From: Chitinophagales bacterium
GTDB taxonomy: Bacteria; Bacteroidota; Bacteroidia; Chitinophagales; Chitinophagaceae
Assembly (NCBI GenBank): GCA_020636575.1
Contig: JACJXP010000002.1
Location: 62,001 to 126,000, forward strand
DNA: 64,000 bases
Direction: 5' to 3'
A program made the translations under genes and the position numbers. The notes below the pieces were generated by a model that was not told where the DNA came from, searched no databases, and worked only from the letters and a program-made list of their open reading frames with translations. Positions 36,079 to 44,171 of the stretch are shown one piece after another (positions within the stretch are counted from its first letter, which is position 1; every line of letters starts with the position of its first letter).

Positions 36079-36113
36079 AAAAGGCGATGACTTCATGTGT
36101 TATCGCCTTTTTT
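36079..36113 (+). terminator. Intrinsic terminator
   Basis: The stem AAAAGGCGAT / ATCGCCTTTT has a 13-base loop and is followed by a T tract. It ends the transcript of the 35194-36060 gene. Confidence 0.85.
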
Positions 36114-36122
36114 GTTTGTGCT

Positions 36123-36130
36123 TAACTTTG
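36123..36130 (+). promoter_or_regulatory. -7 promoter element (TAACTTTG) of the ALDH gene
   Basis: This is an exact TAnnTTTG directly after the preceding terminator and 15 bases before the ATG at 36146. No clear -33 TTTG is seen at the expected distance. Confidence 0.5.
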
Positions 36131-36145
36131 TACTAAATTTTTTAA

Positions 36146-37669
36146 ATGGAGTTCCTGAAAACATTGCAAATACAAAAAGATAACGAAGGGGTAAGTACAG
36201 GAAATGAATGGATAAAGTCAAAAGGAGAAAAGATAAACTCCTTCTCCCCTGTCAACGGAAATTTAATTGGTAGCGTAATGGCTGCAGACAAAGATTCCTA
36301 TGACAAAGCAATTAGCAAGGCTGAAGAGGCATTTAATACCTGGCGAATGATGCCTGCTCCCAAAAGAGGTGAGATCGTCAGACAGATCGGTGAATCACTC
36401 CGGGAACACAAAGCCGCTTTGGGCCAATTGGTTTCTTATGAAATGGGAAAAAGCCTGCAGGAAGGATTAGGGGAAGTACAGGAAATGATCGATATCTGCG
36501 ACTTTGCCGTTGGATTGTCAAGACAACTACATGGCCTTACTATGCATAGCGAAAGACCGGGTCATCGTATGTATGAGCAATATCATCCCTTAGGTATTGT
36601 TGGAATTATTTCTGCATTCAATTTTCCGGTAGCTGTATGGAGTTGGAATAGCATGCTTGCATGGGTTTGCGGAGATGTATGTGTTTGGAAACCCTCTGAA
36701 AAAGCTCCCCTCTGCGGAATAGCTTGCCAGCATATAGTGGCTTCTGTTTTTAAAAAGAATAATATCCCTGAAGGAGTTTCCTGCCTGGTTATAGGTGGAA
36801 GGGATGTGGGTGAATGGCTGGCCTCAGATGAAAGAATACCATTGATATCTGCAACAGGCTCTACCCGGATGGGAAAAGCAGTGGGTACTGCAGTAGCTAA
36901 ACGACTCGGTCGTTCTTTGTTGGAGCTTGGCGGCAACAATGCTATTATTATCACCCAGGATGCGGATCTTGATATTGCCATTACCGGGGCAGTATTTGGA
37001 GCAGTTGGTACAGCAGGACAAAGATGTACCTCTACCCGTAGGCTGATCATTCATGAAAGTATTTATGAAGAATTGAAGAAAAAACTGGCCTCAGCCTATA
37101 AACAATTACGCATTGGTGATCCGCTTGATGAAAAAAACCATGTAGGGCCATTGATAGATAAAGATGCCGTCAACATGTATTGCAATGCCATTGAAAAATG
37201 CAAAGAAGAAGGAGGTCATTTTATTGTAGAAGGTGGTATTGTAAGTGGCGATGGATTTGAAAGTGGCTGTTATGTAAAACCCTGCATTGCTGAAGCTGAA
37301 CCAGGATTTTCTATTGTTCAGCAAGAAACATTTGCCCCTATTTTATACCTGTTGAAATATAAAACAATTGATGAAGCCATAGCTATACAGAACAACGTAC
37401 CACAGGGCCTCTCCTCCTCTATTATGACACTTAACCTCCGGGAAGCTGAGCAGTTTTTATCAGCCGCCGGTAGTGACTGTGGGATTGCCAATGTGAATAT
37501 CGGAACCAGTGGTGCGGAAATTGGCGGGGCGTTTGGTGGTGAAAAGGAAACAGGCGGTGGCAGGGAAAGCGGTAGCGATGCCTGGAAAGCCTATATGCGC
37601 AGGCAAACCAACACCATTAATTACAGCCATTCTCTTCCGTTAGCCCAGGGTATTAATTTTAACCTTTAA
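36146..37669 (+). CDS. Aldehyde dehydrogenase, ALDH7 (aminoadipate-semialdehyde dehydrogenase) type
   Basis: This is an NAD-dependent aldehyde dehydrogenase of 507 residues. The catalytic Cys294 is in AGQRCTSTRR and the general base Glu260 is in LLELGGNN. SATGSTRMGKAVG is the nucleotide-binding turn. The sequence has ALDH7 features (GNEWIKSKGEKINSFSPVNG, YHPLGIVGIISAFNFPVAVW, and a C-terminal GGEKETGGGRESGSDAWKAY), so the likely substrate is alpha-aminoadipate semialdehyde from lysine breakdown, as in antiquitin. It is a single-gene unit between terminator and intergenic DNA. Confidence 0.9.
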   Translation: MEFLKTLQIQKDNEGVSTGNEWIKSKGEKINSFSPVNGNLIGSVMAADKDSYDKAISKAEEAFNTWRMMPAPKRGEIVRQIGESLREHKAALGQLVSYEMGKSLQEGLGEVQEMIDICDFAVGLSRQLHGLTMHSERPGHRMYEQYHPLGIVGIISAFNFPVAVWSWNSMLAWVCGDVCVWKPSEKAPLCGIACQHIVASVFKKNNIPEGVSCLVIGGRDVGEWLASDERIPLISATGSTRMGKAVGTAVAKRLGRSLLELGGNNAIIITQDADLDIAITGAVFGAVGTAGQRCTSTRRLIIHESIYEELKKKLASAYKQLRIGDPLDEKNHVGPLIDKDAVNMYCNAIEKCKEEGGHFIVEGGIVSGDGFESGCYVKPCIAEAEPGFSIVQQETFAPILYLLKYKTIDEAIAIQNNVPQGLSSSIMTLNLREAEQFLSAAGSDCGIANVNIGTSGAEIGGAFGGEKETGGGRESGSDAWKAYMRRQTNTINYSHSLPLAQGINFNL

Positions 37670-37754
37670 CGCTGATTTTGAGAAGACTATGAATTCTTAA
37701 AAAAAAGTGCAATTTTTGCAACTGGCAAATCGCCATAGATCAAATTCAATACCC

Positions 37755-39257
37755 ATGAGAAAAGCAAGCCTTCTCAGTTTTTTACTGATTTTATATTCTT
37801 TATCAGGCAATACCCAGGTTCGGTTAGGCATTTTGGCCGGGGGACATCAGTCTTCAATCATCCAGGATGATAACAGGCCTTATTGGGGTACCGGTAGTTC
37901 TCAGGGAAATTACAAAGGAAGAACTGGTTTCCATGCCGGCTTTTTAGCAGATATTCCCTTTAAGCCAAGCTCTAAACTGTTTTTTCAACCGGGAATTACT
38001 TTCTACACCAAAGGAGGAAAATATGAAGATTCAGTATCCGGAATAGCTGGCTTTGACAGAAATAGTTCCACTCAATTTATAAACTATGTAGATGTTCCCT
38101 TAAACCTGGTACTGAAGTTTGGTAATAAAACAAAAATTCTGATCGGCGGTGGCCCATATCTTGGTTTCTTTTACAATGGTAAAGAGAGTTACAAAAGATA
38201 CCCGGCCGTAGGCAGTTTCTATTCTGAAGAAAACGAAGACCCACCAGTCGGCAATAATCCCGGTCAATACCGTGTACTTAATTTTGGAGTAAATGCTTTA
38301 GCCGGTGTTGAAATTGGCCGTGTTTTTATAACTGCCAATTATAGCCGGGGTTTGAACGATTTCTATGAGGCCAAAAATTTTGAAGGCGGCTTTAAACACC
38401 AGGTCATTGGTGGTACTTTGGGAATATTCATTGGCAAACCTGTAAAAGTAGAAAGCAAGCCGAAGGATAGCGACAAAGATGGAGTGCCGGATATTGAAGA
38501 TCAGTGTCCCACAGAACCAGGTACGGCCTTAACCAACGGATGCCCGGATAAAGATGGTGACGGTATAGCCGATAAAGATGATAAATGTCCGGATGAAGCC
38601 GGAACAAAAGCAAATAACGGATGCCCGATCATTGATACTGATCTTGATGGCATAAATGATAATGAAGATAAATGCCCCGATGTACCCGGATTAAAGAGAT
38701 ATGACGGATGTCCTATTCCTGACTCAGATAGAGATGGAATAAATGACGAAGACGATAAATGCCCCGATGTAATTGGATATGGCCGTTATAATGGCTGTCC
38801 GGTTCCCGATTCAGACGGTGATGGCATCAATGATGAAAAAGATAAGTGTCCTGATAAAAAAGGCATTGCTGAAAATGATGGCTGCCCTGAAGAAGTAAAG
38901 AAAGAATTGGTTGAAAAAGTGAATTATGCAGCAAGGCGTATCCAGTTCCAAACCGGTAAAGCAGTGTTGCTTCCGCAATCTTTAAAAGTATTAAATGATG
39001 TTGTTGATCTGTTAAATCAAAACCCGGAATTAACGTTAATGATCGAAGGACACACAAGCCGGGATGGAACTTTTGAAGGCAACATGAAACTGTCAGAAGA
39101 AAGAGCTGCCAGTGTATTGAAATACCTGATCTCAAAGAAAATAGATGCATCAAGGCTTACAAGCAAAGGCTTTGGGCCTACAAAGCCTTTGAACGAAGGT
39201 AGGACTGCTGCAGAAAGAGCTGAAAACCGGCGTGTTGAGCTTAAGTTAAGCAACTAA
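37755..39257 (+). CDS. OmpA family outer-membrane protein with TSP3 repeats
   Basis: This is a 500-residue envelope protein in three parts. A signal peptide is followed by an outer-membrane beta-barrel domain (about 20-230; LGILAGG, then alternating aromatic strands). Next come five thrombospondin type 3 calcium-binding repeats (about 235-380) of the form DxDxDGxxDxxDxCP. The C-terminal OmpA domain (about 390-500) has FQTGKAVLLPQS, EGHTSRDG and the closing RAENRRVELKLS. The OmpA domain binds peptidoglycan, so the protein likely links outer membrane and cell wall. The start is ATG 37755 (MRKASLLSFLL). The frame opens at 37707, but the signal peptide decides. Confidence 0.9.
   Translation: MRKASLLSFLLILYSLSGNTQVRLGILAGGHQSSIIQDDNRPYWGTGSSQGNYKGRTGFHAGFLADIPFKPSSKLFFQPGITFYTKGGKYEDSVSGIAGFDRNSSTQFINYVDVPLNLVLKFGNKTKILIGGGPYLGFFYNGKESYKRYPAVGSFYSEENEDPPVGNNPGQYRVLNFGVNALAGVEIGRVFITANYSRGLNDFYEAKNFEGGFKHQVIGGTLGIFIGKPVKVESKPKDSDKDGVPDIEDQCPTEPGTALTNGCPDKDGDGIADKDDKCPDEAGTKANNGCPIIDTDLDGINDNEDKCPDVPGLKRYDGCPIPDSDRDGINDEDDKCPDVIGYGRYNGCPVPDSDGDGINDEKDKCPDKKGIAENDGCPEEVKKELVEKVNYAARRIQFQTGKAVLLPQSLKVLNDVVDLLNQNPELTLMIEGHTSRDGTFEGNMKLSEERAASVLKYLISKKIDASRLTSKGFGPTKPLNEGRTAAERAENRRVELKLSN
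38460..38890 (+). repeat. Coding tandem repeat: five TSP3 units
   Basis: Five diverged units of about 75-80 bases each encode a calcium-binding loop ending in GCP. They sit inside the OmpA-family gene and are degenerate at DNA level. Confidence 0.75.
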
Positions 39258-39287
39258 ACCAGCTAACCAATCGTCAAAAAAAATACT

Positions 39288-39313
39288 AAAGCCTCTCAAC
39301 CGGGGCTTTATTT
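39288..39313 (+). terminator. Intrinsic terminator
   Basis: The stem AAAGCC / GGCTTT with a 10-base loop is followed by TATTTT, 30 bases past the OmpA gene. Confidence 0.7.
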
Positions 39314-39382
39314 TCATAAAATTTATGAATGGTAGTCAATTTTCTAACAAGCTTTCTCAATTTTGCACCTTAAATTAAATAA

Positions 39383-41089
39383 ATGAATAATATCATGAAG
39401 CGTAGCGCATTGCTCTTTACTTTGATCTTAACGTTTGCTTTCTCATTTGGCCAGACTGATAAAAAAACTACTCCCAAAGGTTGGCACCTGATGGATGAAG
39501 CCACTGATGGATATTTTGGGATCAGCACAGATAAAGCATACGATTTTGTAAAATCCAAAAAACTAAAAAGTAACACAGTTATCGTAGCTGTTATTGACTC
39601 CGGTGTTGACACTTTGCATGAAGATCTTAAATCCATACTATGGAAAAATCCAGGTGAAATACCTGGCAATGGTATTGACGATGATAAGAATGGTTATGTA
39701 GATGATGTTTATGGTTGGAATTTTCTGGGAGGTAAGGATGGCGAGAACGTTGAAAAAGATTCTTACGAAGCAGCCCGGGTTTATCATAACCTGAAAGAAA
39801 AATACGACGGAAAAGAGATCGATAAAAACTCACTATCTCCTGATGAGTTATTTGAATATGAGATGTGGAAAAGAGCAGAAGCTGAAGTTGCAGGAAGCGA
39901 TTCCAAAACAAATTCTTTCGACCTGATCATGATCAAGCGATTTTACAATACCTGTTTAAAGAATGACAGTTTATTGCAGATCGCAATGGGTAAAGAAAAA
40001 TATACCGGTAAAGAACTGGGAGCATTTGAACCTGAAGATGCTGAGTTGAAAAAAGCAAAAAAGATGCTTTATGACCTGATGGCTGGTAACGATGCATTGG
40101 AAACTACCAATGAAGAGTTCCTGGAAGGTTTTGGCGACTATGTAAGTAGTGAAGAAAGCAAAGCAGAAGCAGGATCAAAAGCGCCTGAGAATTACAGGGA
40201 TGAAGTTGTAAAGGATAACTACAGCGATTTCAACGACAAGTTTTACGGCAATAACAATGTAATGGTAAGCAATAAAGCTGCGCTACATGGCACCCATGTA
40301 TCTGGTATCATTGCTGCAGCAAGAGATAATAAATTAGGCATGGATGGTGTTGCTGATAACGTAAGGATCATGAGCTTAAGGGCCGTTCCTGATGGAGATG
40401 AGCATGATAAGGATATTGCTTTGGCCATTCGGTATGCAGTTGACAATGGAGCCCGGGTGATCAATATGAGCTTTGGTAAAAGCTTTTCTCCTGAGAAAAA
40501 GTGGGTAGATGATGCAGTTAAATATGCAGAAAGCAAAGGTGTATTATTGGTACATGCAGCAGGAAATGATGCAAAAGACCTGGACAACAGTTTTAACTAT
40601 CCCAGTTCTACTTATTTGGCTGATGGTAAAAAAGCAACAAACTGGATCACAGTTGGCGCCAGTGGCGACCCTACTGCCGGTGGTTACACCGCAAGCTTCT
40701 CCAACTATGGTAAAAAAGAAGTAGATGTATTTGCTCCTGGTGTTAAGATATATTCAACTGTTCCCGGTGGCGATACCTATAGTAGTTTGCAGGGAACAAG
40801 TATGGCTTCTCCGGTAGTGGCAGGATTAGCTGCATTTATCATGGAGTACTTCCCTACCCTGAGTGCACAACAGGTAAAAATGGTGATTGAAAAATCAGCA
40901 CAACCGACTGGCGAAAAAGTTAAAAATCCCGGTACCGGTGAAATGGTTGACTTTTCAGAACTAAGCAGAACCGGCGGTATTGTAAATGCTTATGAAGCAG
41001 CTAAGTTAGCCTCTACCTTAAAAGGTGAGTGGAAAGATGCACAGCCGCAAAAAACAAAATCAACTATTAAGAAACTCGATAAGAATTGA
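39383..41089 (+). CDS. Secreted S8 family serine protease (subtilase)
   Basis: This is an exported subtilisin-like peptidase. A signal peptide ends FSFGQ (about residue 24). The catalytic triad is Asp72 (AVIDSGVDTLHEDL), His302 (LHGTHVSG) and Ser473 (GTSMASPVVAG). Between Asp and His lie about 230 residues, where subtilisin BPN' has about 30. This insertion is charged and helical. It is common in Bacteroidota subtilases but unexplained. No T9SS sorting domain follows. The C-terminus is a basic tail. The start may be ATG 39383 or 39395 (MKRSALLF). Terminator at 41116. Confidence 0.92.
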   Translation: MNNIMKRSALLFTLILTFAFSFGQTDKKTTPKGWHLMDEATDGYFGISTDKAYDFVKSKKLKSNTVIVAVIDSGVDTLHEDLKSILWKNPGEIPGNGIDDDKNGYVDDVYGWNFLGGKDGENVEKDSYEAARVYHNLKEKYDGKEIDKNSLSPDELFEYEMWKRAEAEVAGSDSKTNSFDLIMIKRFYNTCLKNDSLLQIAMGKEKYTGKELGAFEPEDAELKKAKKMLYDLMAGNDALETTNEEFLEGFGDYVSSEESKAEAGSKAPENYRDEVVKDNYSDFNDKFYGNNNVMVSNKAALHGTHVSGIIAAARDNKLGMDGVADNVRIMSLRAVPDGDEHDKDIALAIRYAVDNGARVINMSFGKSFSPEKKWVDDAVKYAESKGVLLVHAAGNDAKDLDNSFNYPSSTYLADGKKATNWITVGASGDPTAGGYTASFSNYGKKEVDVFAPGVKIYSTVPGGDTYSSLQGTSMASPVVAGLAAFIMEYFPTLSAQQVKMVIEKSAQPTGEKVKNPGTGEMVDFSELSRTGGIVNAYEAAKLASTLKGEWKDAQPQKTKSTIKKLDKN

Positions 41090-41115
41090 TCTTATTAATA
41101 ATGAATAACAAAAGG

Positions 41116-41138
41116 CCCCGGTTTATCCGGGGTTTTTT
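41116..41138 (+). terminator. Intrinsic terminator of the S8 protease gene
   Basis: The stem CCCCGG / CCGGGG has a 5-base loop (TTTAT), followed by six T. Its core is nearly the same as that of the terminator at 42686-42714. Confidence 0.85.
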
Positions 41139-41253
41139 ATTTATCTCTCTCAAAGTTGACAATACTTCAAGCTGAAATAAATATGGTTAATGGCCAATAA
41201 GTTGCTTAGCGGCTTATGGCGTATATTTATGTGTTAGCGGCAAGCTTAAAACG

Positions 41254-41931
41254 ATGCAACCTAATAATTCAAGTTTGACAAAAATCTCTCAATTGGAAAC
41301 TTTGGTTGACATTGACAAATCCGACCATAAACTCAAAGACATAGCAGAATTATTTGTGAATGCGGCAAGGGACTGGGATACTTTCAATCAAACTGACATA
41401 TCAGATTTTGTAAAGGAACTCAAACAATATTTTGGTTCACCATTGACAAAAGAAAAAATCACTGATAAGCCTCTTGACAATGCTTGGCAACACGAAGCTG
41501 GCAGTTCAATTTTTCAAATGCTTGACTTATCTGAGAGATTTTATAACCAAGCCGACTTTGACAAGATTTTGAGCGACATTCTTTCATACTACGAACAACA
41601 AATGCAGAGTATTGACTTTATTGCAGACCTTAAATATTTAACAAATGAAGAAGGCGGACGAAAAACACCTGTATTTTCTACTGGCTATAGACCGCAAATA
41701 AAATTTGACTTTGACGAAATGCAAACATCGGGACAGCAAACATTCTTAAACAAAGACACGGTCTATCCAGGTGACACTGTTGCAGCAGCGATTAGAATTA
41801 TATCTGTTGAGCATTTTGCAAGCACCTTGACAGAAGGAATGACTTTTGAGTTTAGAGAAGGCTCAAAGATTATTGGAACAGGAATTATCACAAGCATTCT
41901 TAACAACAGCCTGCAAAAAGCCAGCAGGTAA
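41254..41931 (+). CDS. Orphan EF-Tu domain III protein with helical N-terminal domain
   Basis: This 225-residue protein has two parts. Residues about 122-216 are a clear relative of EF-Tu domain III: EEGGRKTPVFSTGYRPQ at 132-148, YPGD at 171-174 and FREGSKIIGTGIIT at 200-213 correspond to the EGGRHTPFFKGYRPQ, MPGD and IREGGRTVGAGVV segments of bacterial EF-Tu. The GTPase domain and domain II are missing. Residues 1-121 are predicted helical and acidic and are not recognised. There is no signal peptide. Asp is mostly GAC here and GAT in surrounding genes, which suggests transfer. In EF-Tu, domain III contacts tRNA and EF-Ts, so this protein may mimic or bind translation factors, but that is speculation. 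Confidence 0.75.
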   Translation: MQPNNSSLTKISQLETLVDIDKSDHKLKDIAELFVNAARDWDTFNQTDISDFVKELKQYFGSPLTKEKITDKPLDNAWQHEAGSSIFQMLDLSERFYNQADFDKILSDILSYYEQQMQSIDFIADLKYLTNEEGGRKTPVFSTGYRPQIKFDFDEMQTSGQQTFLNKDTVYPGDTVAAAIRIISVEHFASTLTEGMTFEFREGSKIIGTGIITSILNNSLQKASR

Positions 41932-42094
41932 CATTGGGTTTTATACAAGTTGGGCACAACATTGTAACATCAGCTAATTGCAAATCCAAGCTGTGGTTCG
42001 GGCTGGACAAACAACTTTCAACTTTATATTTTCAATCGGCAGCGGTTGTGGGCGGACGAATAAAATGTCCAACCTGTATAAAGCCCTGAACGTT
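41930..42094. repeat. Long imperfect inverted repeat (attC-like hairpin geometry)
   Basis: The left arm 41930-41956 and right arm 42066-42094 pair over about 27 bases with a few mismatches and a 2-base bulge. The core is gggttttatacaagttgg against the complement of ccaacctgtataaagccc. A second nested pair (CACAAC at 41955-41960 with GTTGTG at 42045-42050) lies inside. The left arm overlaps the stop codon of the EF-Tu-like gene. No T tract follows, so it is not a normal terminator. Confidence 0.7.
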
Positions 42095-42152
42095 GCCTGT
42101 AGTTTCTGAGGACATCTTATGCAATTTCAGGGTAACTTGCATCTAAGAGAGA

Positions 42153-42656
42153 ATGCTTAAGACAGGAATTATCATATCATTTTTTTGCTTATTATCACAA
42201 ACAACTTTGTTTGGACAAAAAAATAAGCACAAAACAAATAAAATTGACATGTATGCTTATCAACTTGACACAACAAAAGCTACATCTGATACCATATCAT
42301 TTCTTTTTGACAGTATTCAAGTAATTGCACAAGTGCAAAAAAATAGACTTGTAACGACATGCTTATTTCTAAATAGTAAAAGTGTATTAACAATTCGCTT
42401 CTATTCAAAAGACAAAGAATTAATTTCAGTTAAAATAAGAGAACAAAGCCCAATAATGAGCGATATGTACTCCAATACATTCTTATATTATGATAAAGGC
42501 AAATTATTTCATGAGTACTACAGGCATACTGTCAGACCTTGTATGGGATTTTCTAAGGACCAAAGTCTTTACGAAATGTATGGTTACAACCCTAGTCTGA
42601 ATGCCGATTTCCTAAAGAAATTTGTAACTCTGTTGTATGAGAAAATAAAACTATAA
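42153..42656 (+). CDS. Hypothetical secreted protein in the cassette-like region
   Basis: This is a 167-residue protein with a signal peptide (MLKTGIIISFFCLLSQTTLFGQ) and no recognised domain. The mature part is a mixed alpha/beta sequence with two Cys (CLF and RPCMGF). The gene follows the inverted repeat by 58 bases. Its codon use is less skewed than that of the EF-Tu-like gene but still uses GAC more than nearby genes. It ends just before the second CCCCGG-type terminator. Confidence 0.6.
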   Translation: MLKTGIIISFFCLLSQTTLFGQKNKHKTNKIDMYAYQLDTTKATSDTISFLFDSIQVIAQVQKNRLVTTCLFLNSKSVLTIRFYSKDKELISVKIREQSPIMSDMYSNTFLYYDKGKLFHEYYRHTVRPCMGFSKDQSLYEMYGYNPSLNADFLKKFVTLLYEKIKL

Positions 42657-42685
42657 CTGGCAGCAGGTTTCCGCAATATAATAGC

Positions 42686-42714
42686 AAAAACCCCGGTAAT
42701 TATCCGGGGTTTTT
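42686..42714 (+). terminator. Intrinsic terminator
   Basis: The stem AAAAACCCCGG / CCGGGGTTTTT has a 7-base loop. It closes the cassette-like region. The core matches that of the terminator at 41116. Confidence 0.85.
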
Positions 42715-42784
42715 CGTTTTACAATAAATTCCTGCTCATTCTAAAGAGTTAAGCATAGATTTTGTTTCATTATAAAAAAATCCA

Positions 42785-43135
42785 ATGCCCCGTTCTTTCA
42801 TAATTATTATTCTTTTCATCATTGCTGTAATATTTCTTGTGGCTTGCAATAAATCGGGAGTAACAAAGAACAGCGATCCCTGCTTCGGAACAACAGCCAG
42901 TTTTTCTGCAGATGTTAACCCCATCATTCAAACCTATTGCAATCAACCCGGCTGTCATAGTCCCGGTAGTTTCAATGGTCCCGGCGCCCTTACCAATTAT
43001 AGCCAGGTATTTTCAGCAAGATCCCGGATAAGGGTCCAGATAGAAGCCGGGCTCATGCCTCAAAATGCTACCCTCAGCACCACACAGCGGAATAAAATCC
43101 TATGCTGGATAGATAGCGGCGCTTTAAATAACTGA
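42785..43135 (+). CDS. Small lipoprotein with CX4CH haem-binding motif
   Basis: This is a 116-residue lipoprotein (lipobox LVAC, Cys21). The mature part has VNPIIQTYCNQPGCHSPGS: CNQPGCH is a CX4CH variant of the c-type cytochrome haem site. The distal Met may be in LMPQNA, and the ending CWIDSGALNN is typical of single-haem lipoproteins of this kind in Bacteroidota. The electron partner is unknown. No cytochrome oxidase or other haem gene is near. The gene is downstream of the 42686 terminator and upstream of accD. Confidence 0.75.
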   Translation: MPRSFIIIILFIIAVIFLVACNKSGVTKNSDPCFGTTASFSADVNPIIQTYCNQPGCHSPGSFNGPGALTNYSQVFSARSRIRVQIEAGLMPQNATLSTTQRNKILCWIDSGALNN

Positions 43136-43188
43136 TTTCCTGACTAATTGCCTGATTTCCCGTTCTATATCAAAAATGCCAAACTCCC

Positions 43189-43196
43189 TATATTTG
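43189..43196 (+). promoter_or_regulatory. -7 promoter element of accD (TATATTTG)
   Basis: This is an exact TAnnTTTG match 17 bases before the accD ATG. The -33 partner is not convincing. Confidence 0.45.
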
Positions 43197-43213
43197 TACC
43201 CTAACTTTTGGTT

Positions 43214-44128
43214 ATGGCGAAGCAAATTGAAGATTTTGATGCTAATCTGGCGGGAGAAGAGGGCAAAACAGAGGAATCAAGGTCAAATTGGTTTAGAAGG
43301 ATCAAGAAAGGGATCAGTACCAAGACCTCTGAAAAAAAGGAAACTCCTGAAGGGTTATGGGTAAAATGCCCTGAATGCAATTATATCTGCATTATCTCCG
43401 AATTAAGAGAGAGCCTGTTTGTTTGTCCTAAATGTAATTTTCATCATCGCATCAACAGCGCAGAATACTTTGATATTTTATTTGATAATAAAGAGTATAC
43501 TGAACTGTTTGAAAATATACGGAGCAAGGACTTTCTTGGCTTCACTGATCTGAAGCCTTATCAAAAAAGACTGGAAGACCTTTGGAGCAAAACAGATCTG
43601 CATGATTCAATACGGGTTGCAGTGGGAAAAGTAAATGGTAATGAGATTGTAGTGGCCTGTATGGATTTTGAATTTATCGGCGGATCATTAGGAAGTGTGA
43701 TGGGTGAAAAATTCTCAAGGGCTGTTGACCATTGCCTGGCAAATAAACTGCCTTATATGGTGATCAGTAAAAGTGGTGGTGCCCGTATGATGGAAAGTGC
43801 ATTTTCACTGATGCAACTGGCCAAGACCAGCGGAAAGCTTTCGCAGTTAAGCGATGCCAAACTACCTTATATTTCTTTATTAACGGATCCTTCATTTGGT
43901 GGCATCTCGGCATCATTTGGAATGCTTGGTGATCTGAATATAGCAGAACCCGGAGCATTGATCGGTTTTGCCGGCCCAAGGGTTATCAAAGAAACGATCA
44001 AAAAAGATCTTCCTGAGGGTTTTCAACGCAGTGAATTTTTGCTGGAGCATGGTTTTCTGGATTTCATAGTTCCCAGGAACGAATTAAAGGACAAACTGGC
44101 CACAGTGCTAACCATGCTGAAGAACTAA
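43214..44128 (+). CDS. accD: Acetyl-CoA carboxylase carboxyltransferase subunit beta
   Basis: This is one of the two carboxyltransferase subunits that form malonyl-CoA for fatty acid synthesis. A zinc ribbon has Cys52, Cys55, Cys71 and Cys74 (KCPEC and VCPKC). The crotonase-fold core contains DFEFIGGSLGSVMGEKFSRA, SGGARMMESAFSLMQ and SLLTDPSFGGISASFG. The start is ATG 43214 (MAKQIEDFD). An in-frame TTG at 43208 adds only two residues. accA is not in the window. smpB follows 43 bases later. Confidence 0.96.
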   Translation: MAKQIEDFDANLAGEEGKTEESRSNWFRRIKKGISTKTSEKKETPEGLWVKCPECNYICIISELRESLFVCPKCNFHHRINSAEYFDILFDNKEYTELFENIRSKDFLGFTDLKPYQKRLEDLWSKTDLHDSIRVAVGKVNGNEIVVACMDFEFIGGSLGSVMGEKFSRAVDHCLANKLPYMVISKSGGARMMESAFSLMQLAKTSGKLSQLSDAKLPYISLLTDPSFGGISASFGMLGDLNIAEPGALIGFAGPRVIKETIKKDLPEGFQRSEFLLEHGFLDFIVPRNELKDKLATVLTMLKN

Positions 44129-44171
44129 CAGTTTTCAATTTACCTCCTGTCAATCCTGATACAAAACAATA

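Larger units (their letters stand above)
41139..42685. other. Cassette-like accessory insertion between two similar terminators
   Basis: This stretch holds two small genes that look foreign to the neighbourhood, long untranslated leaders, and a long imperfect inverted repeat that begins at the stop codon of the first gene. The leader of gene 1 contains TTAGCGGC twice (near 41205 and 41235) and a bulged hairpin GCCAATAAG / CTTATGGC. The octamer CAGCAGGT occurs just before the inverted repeat (41922) and again just after gene 2 (42661). The layout resembles gene cassettes, but I see no integrase, transposase or classical attC core, so mobility is inferred only. Confidence 0.45.

Noticed and set aside
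36583..37050. A 155-residue minus-strand frame inside the ALDH gene
   Set aside because: It is a shadow of a strongly conserved gene and has no start signal.
41930..42094. Classical integron attC site
   Set aside because: The GTTRRRY and RYYYAAC core sites are not found and no integrase gene is in the window, so only attC-like geometry is claimed.
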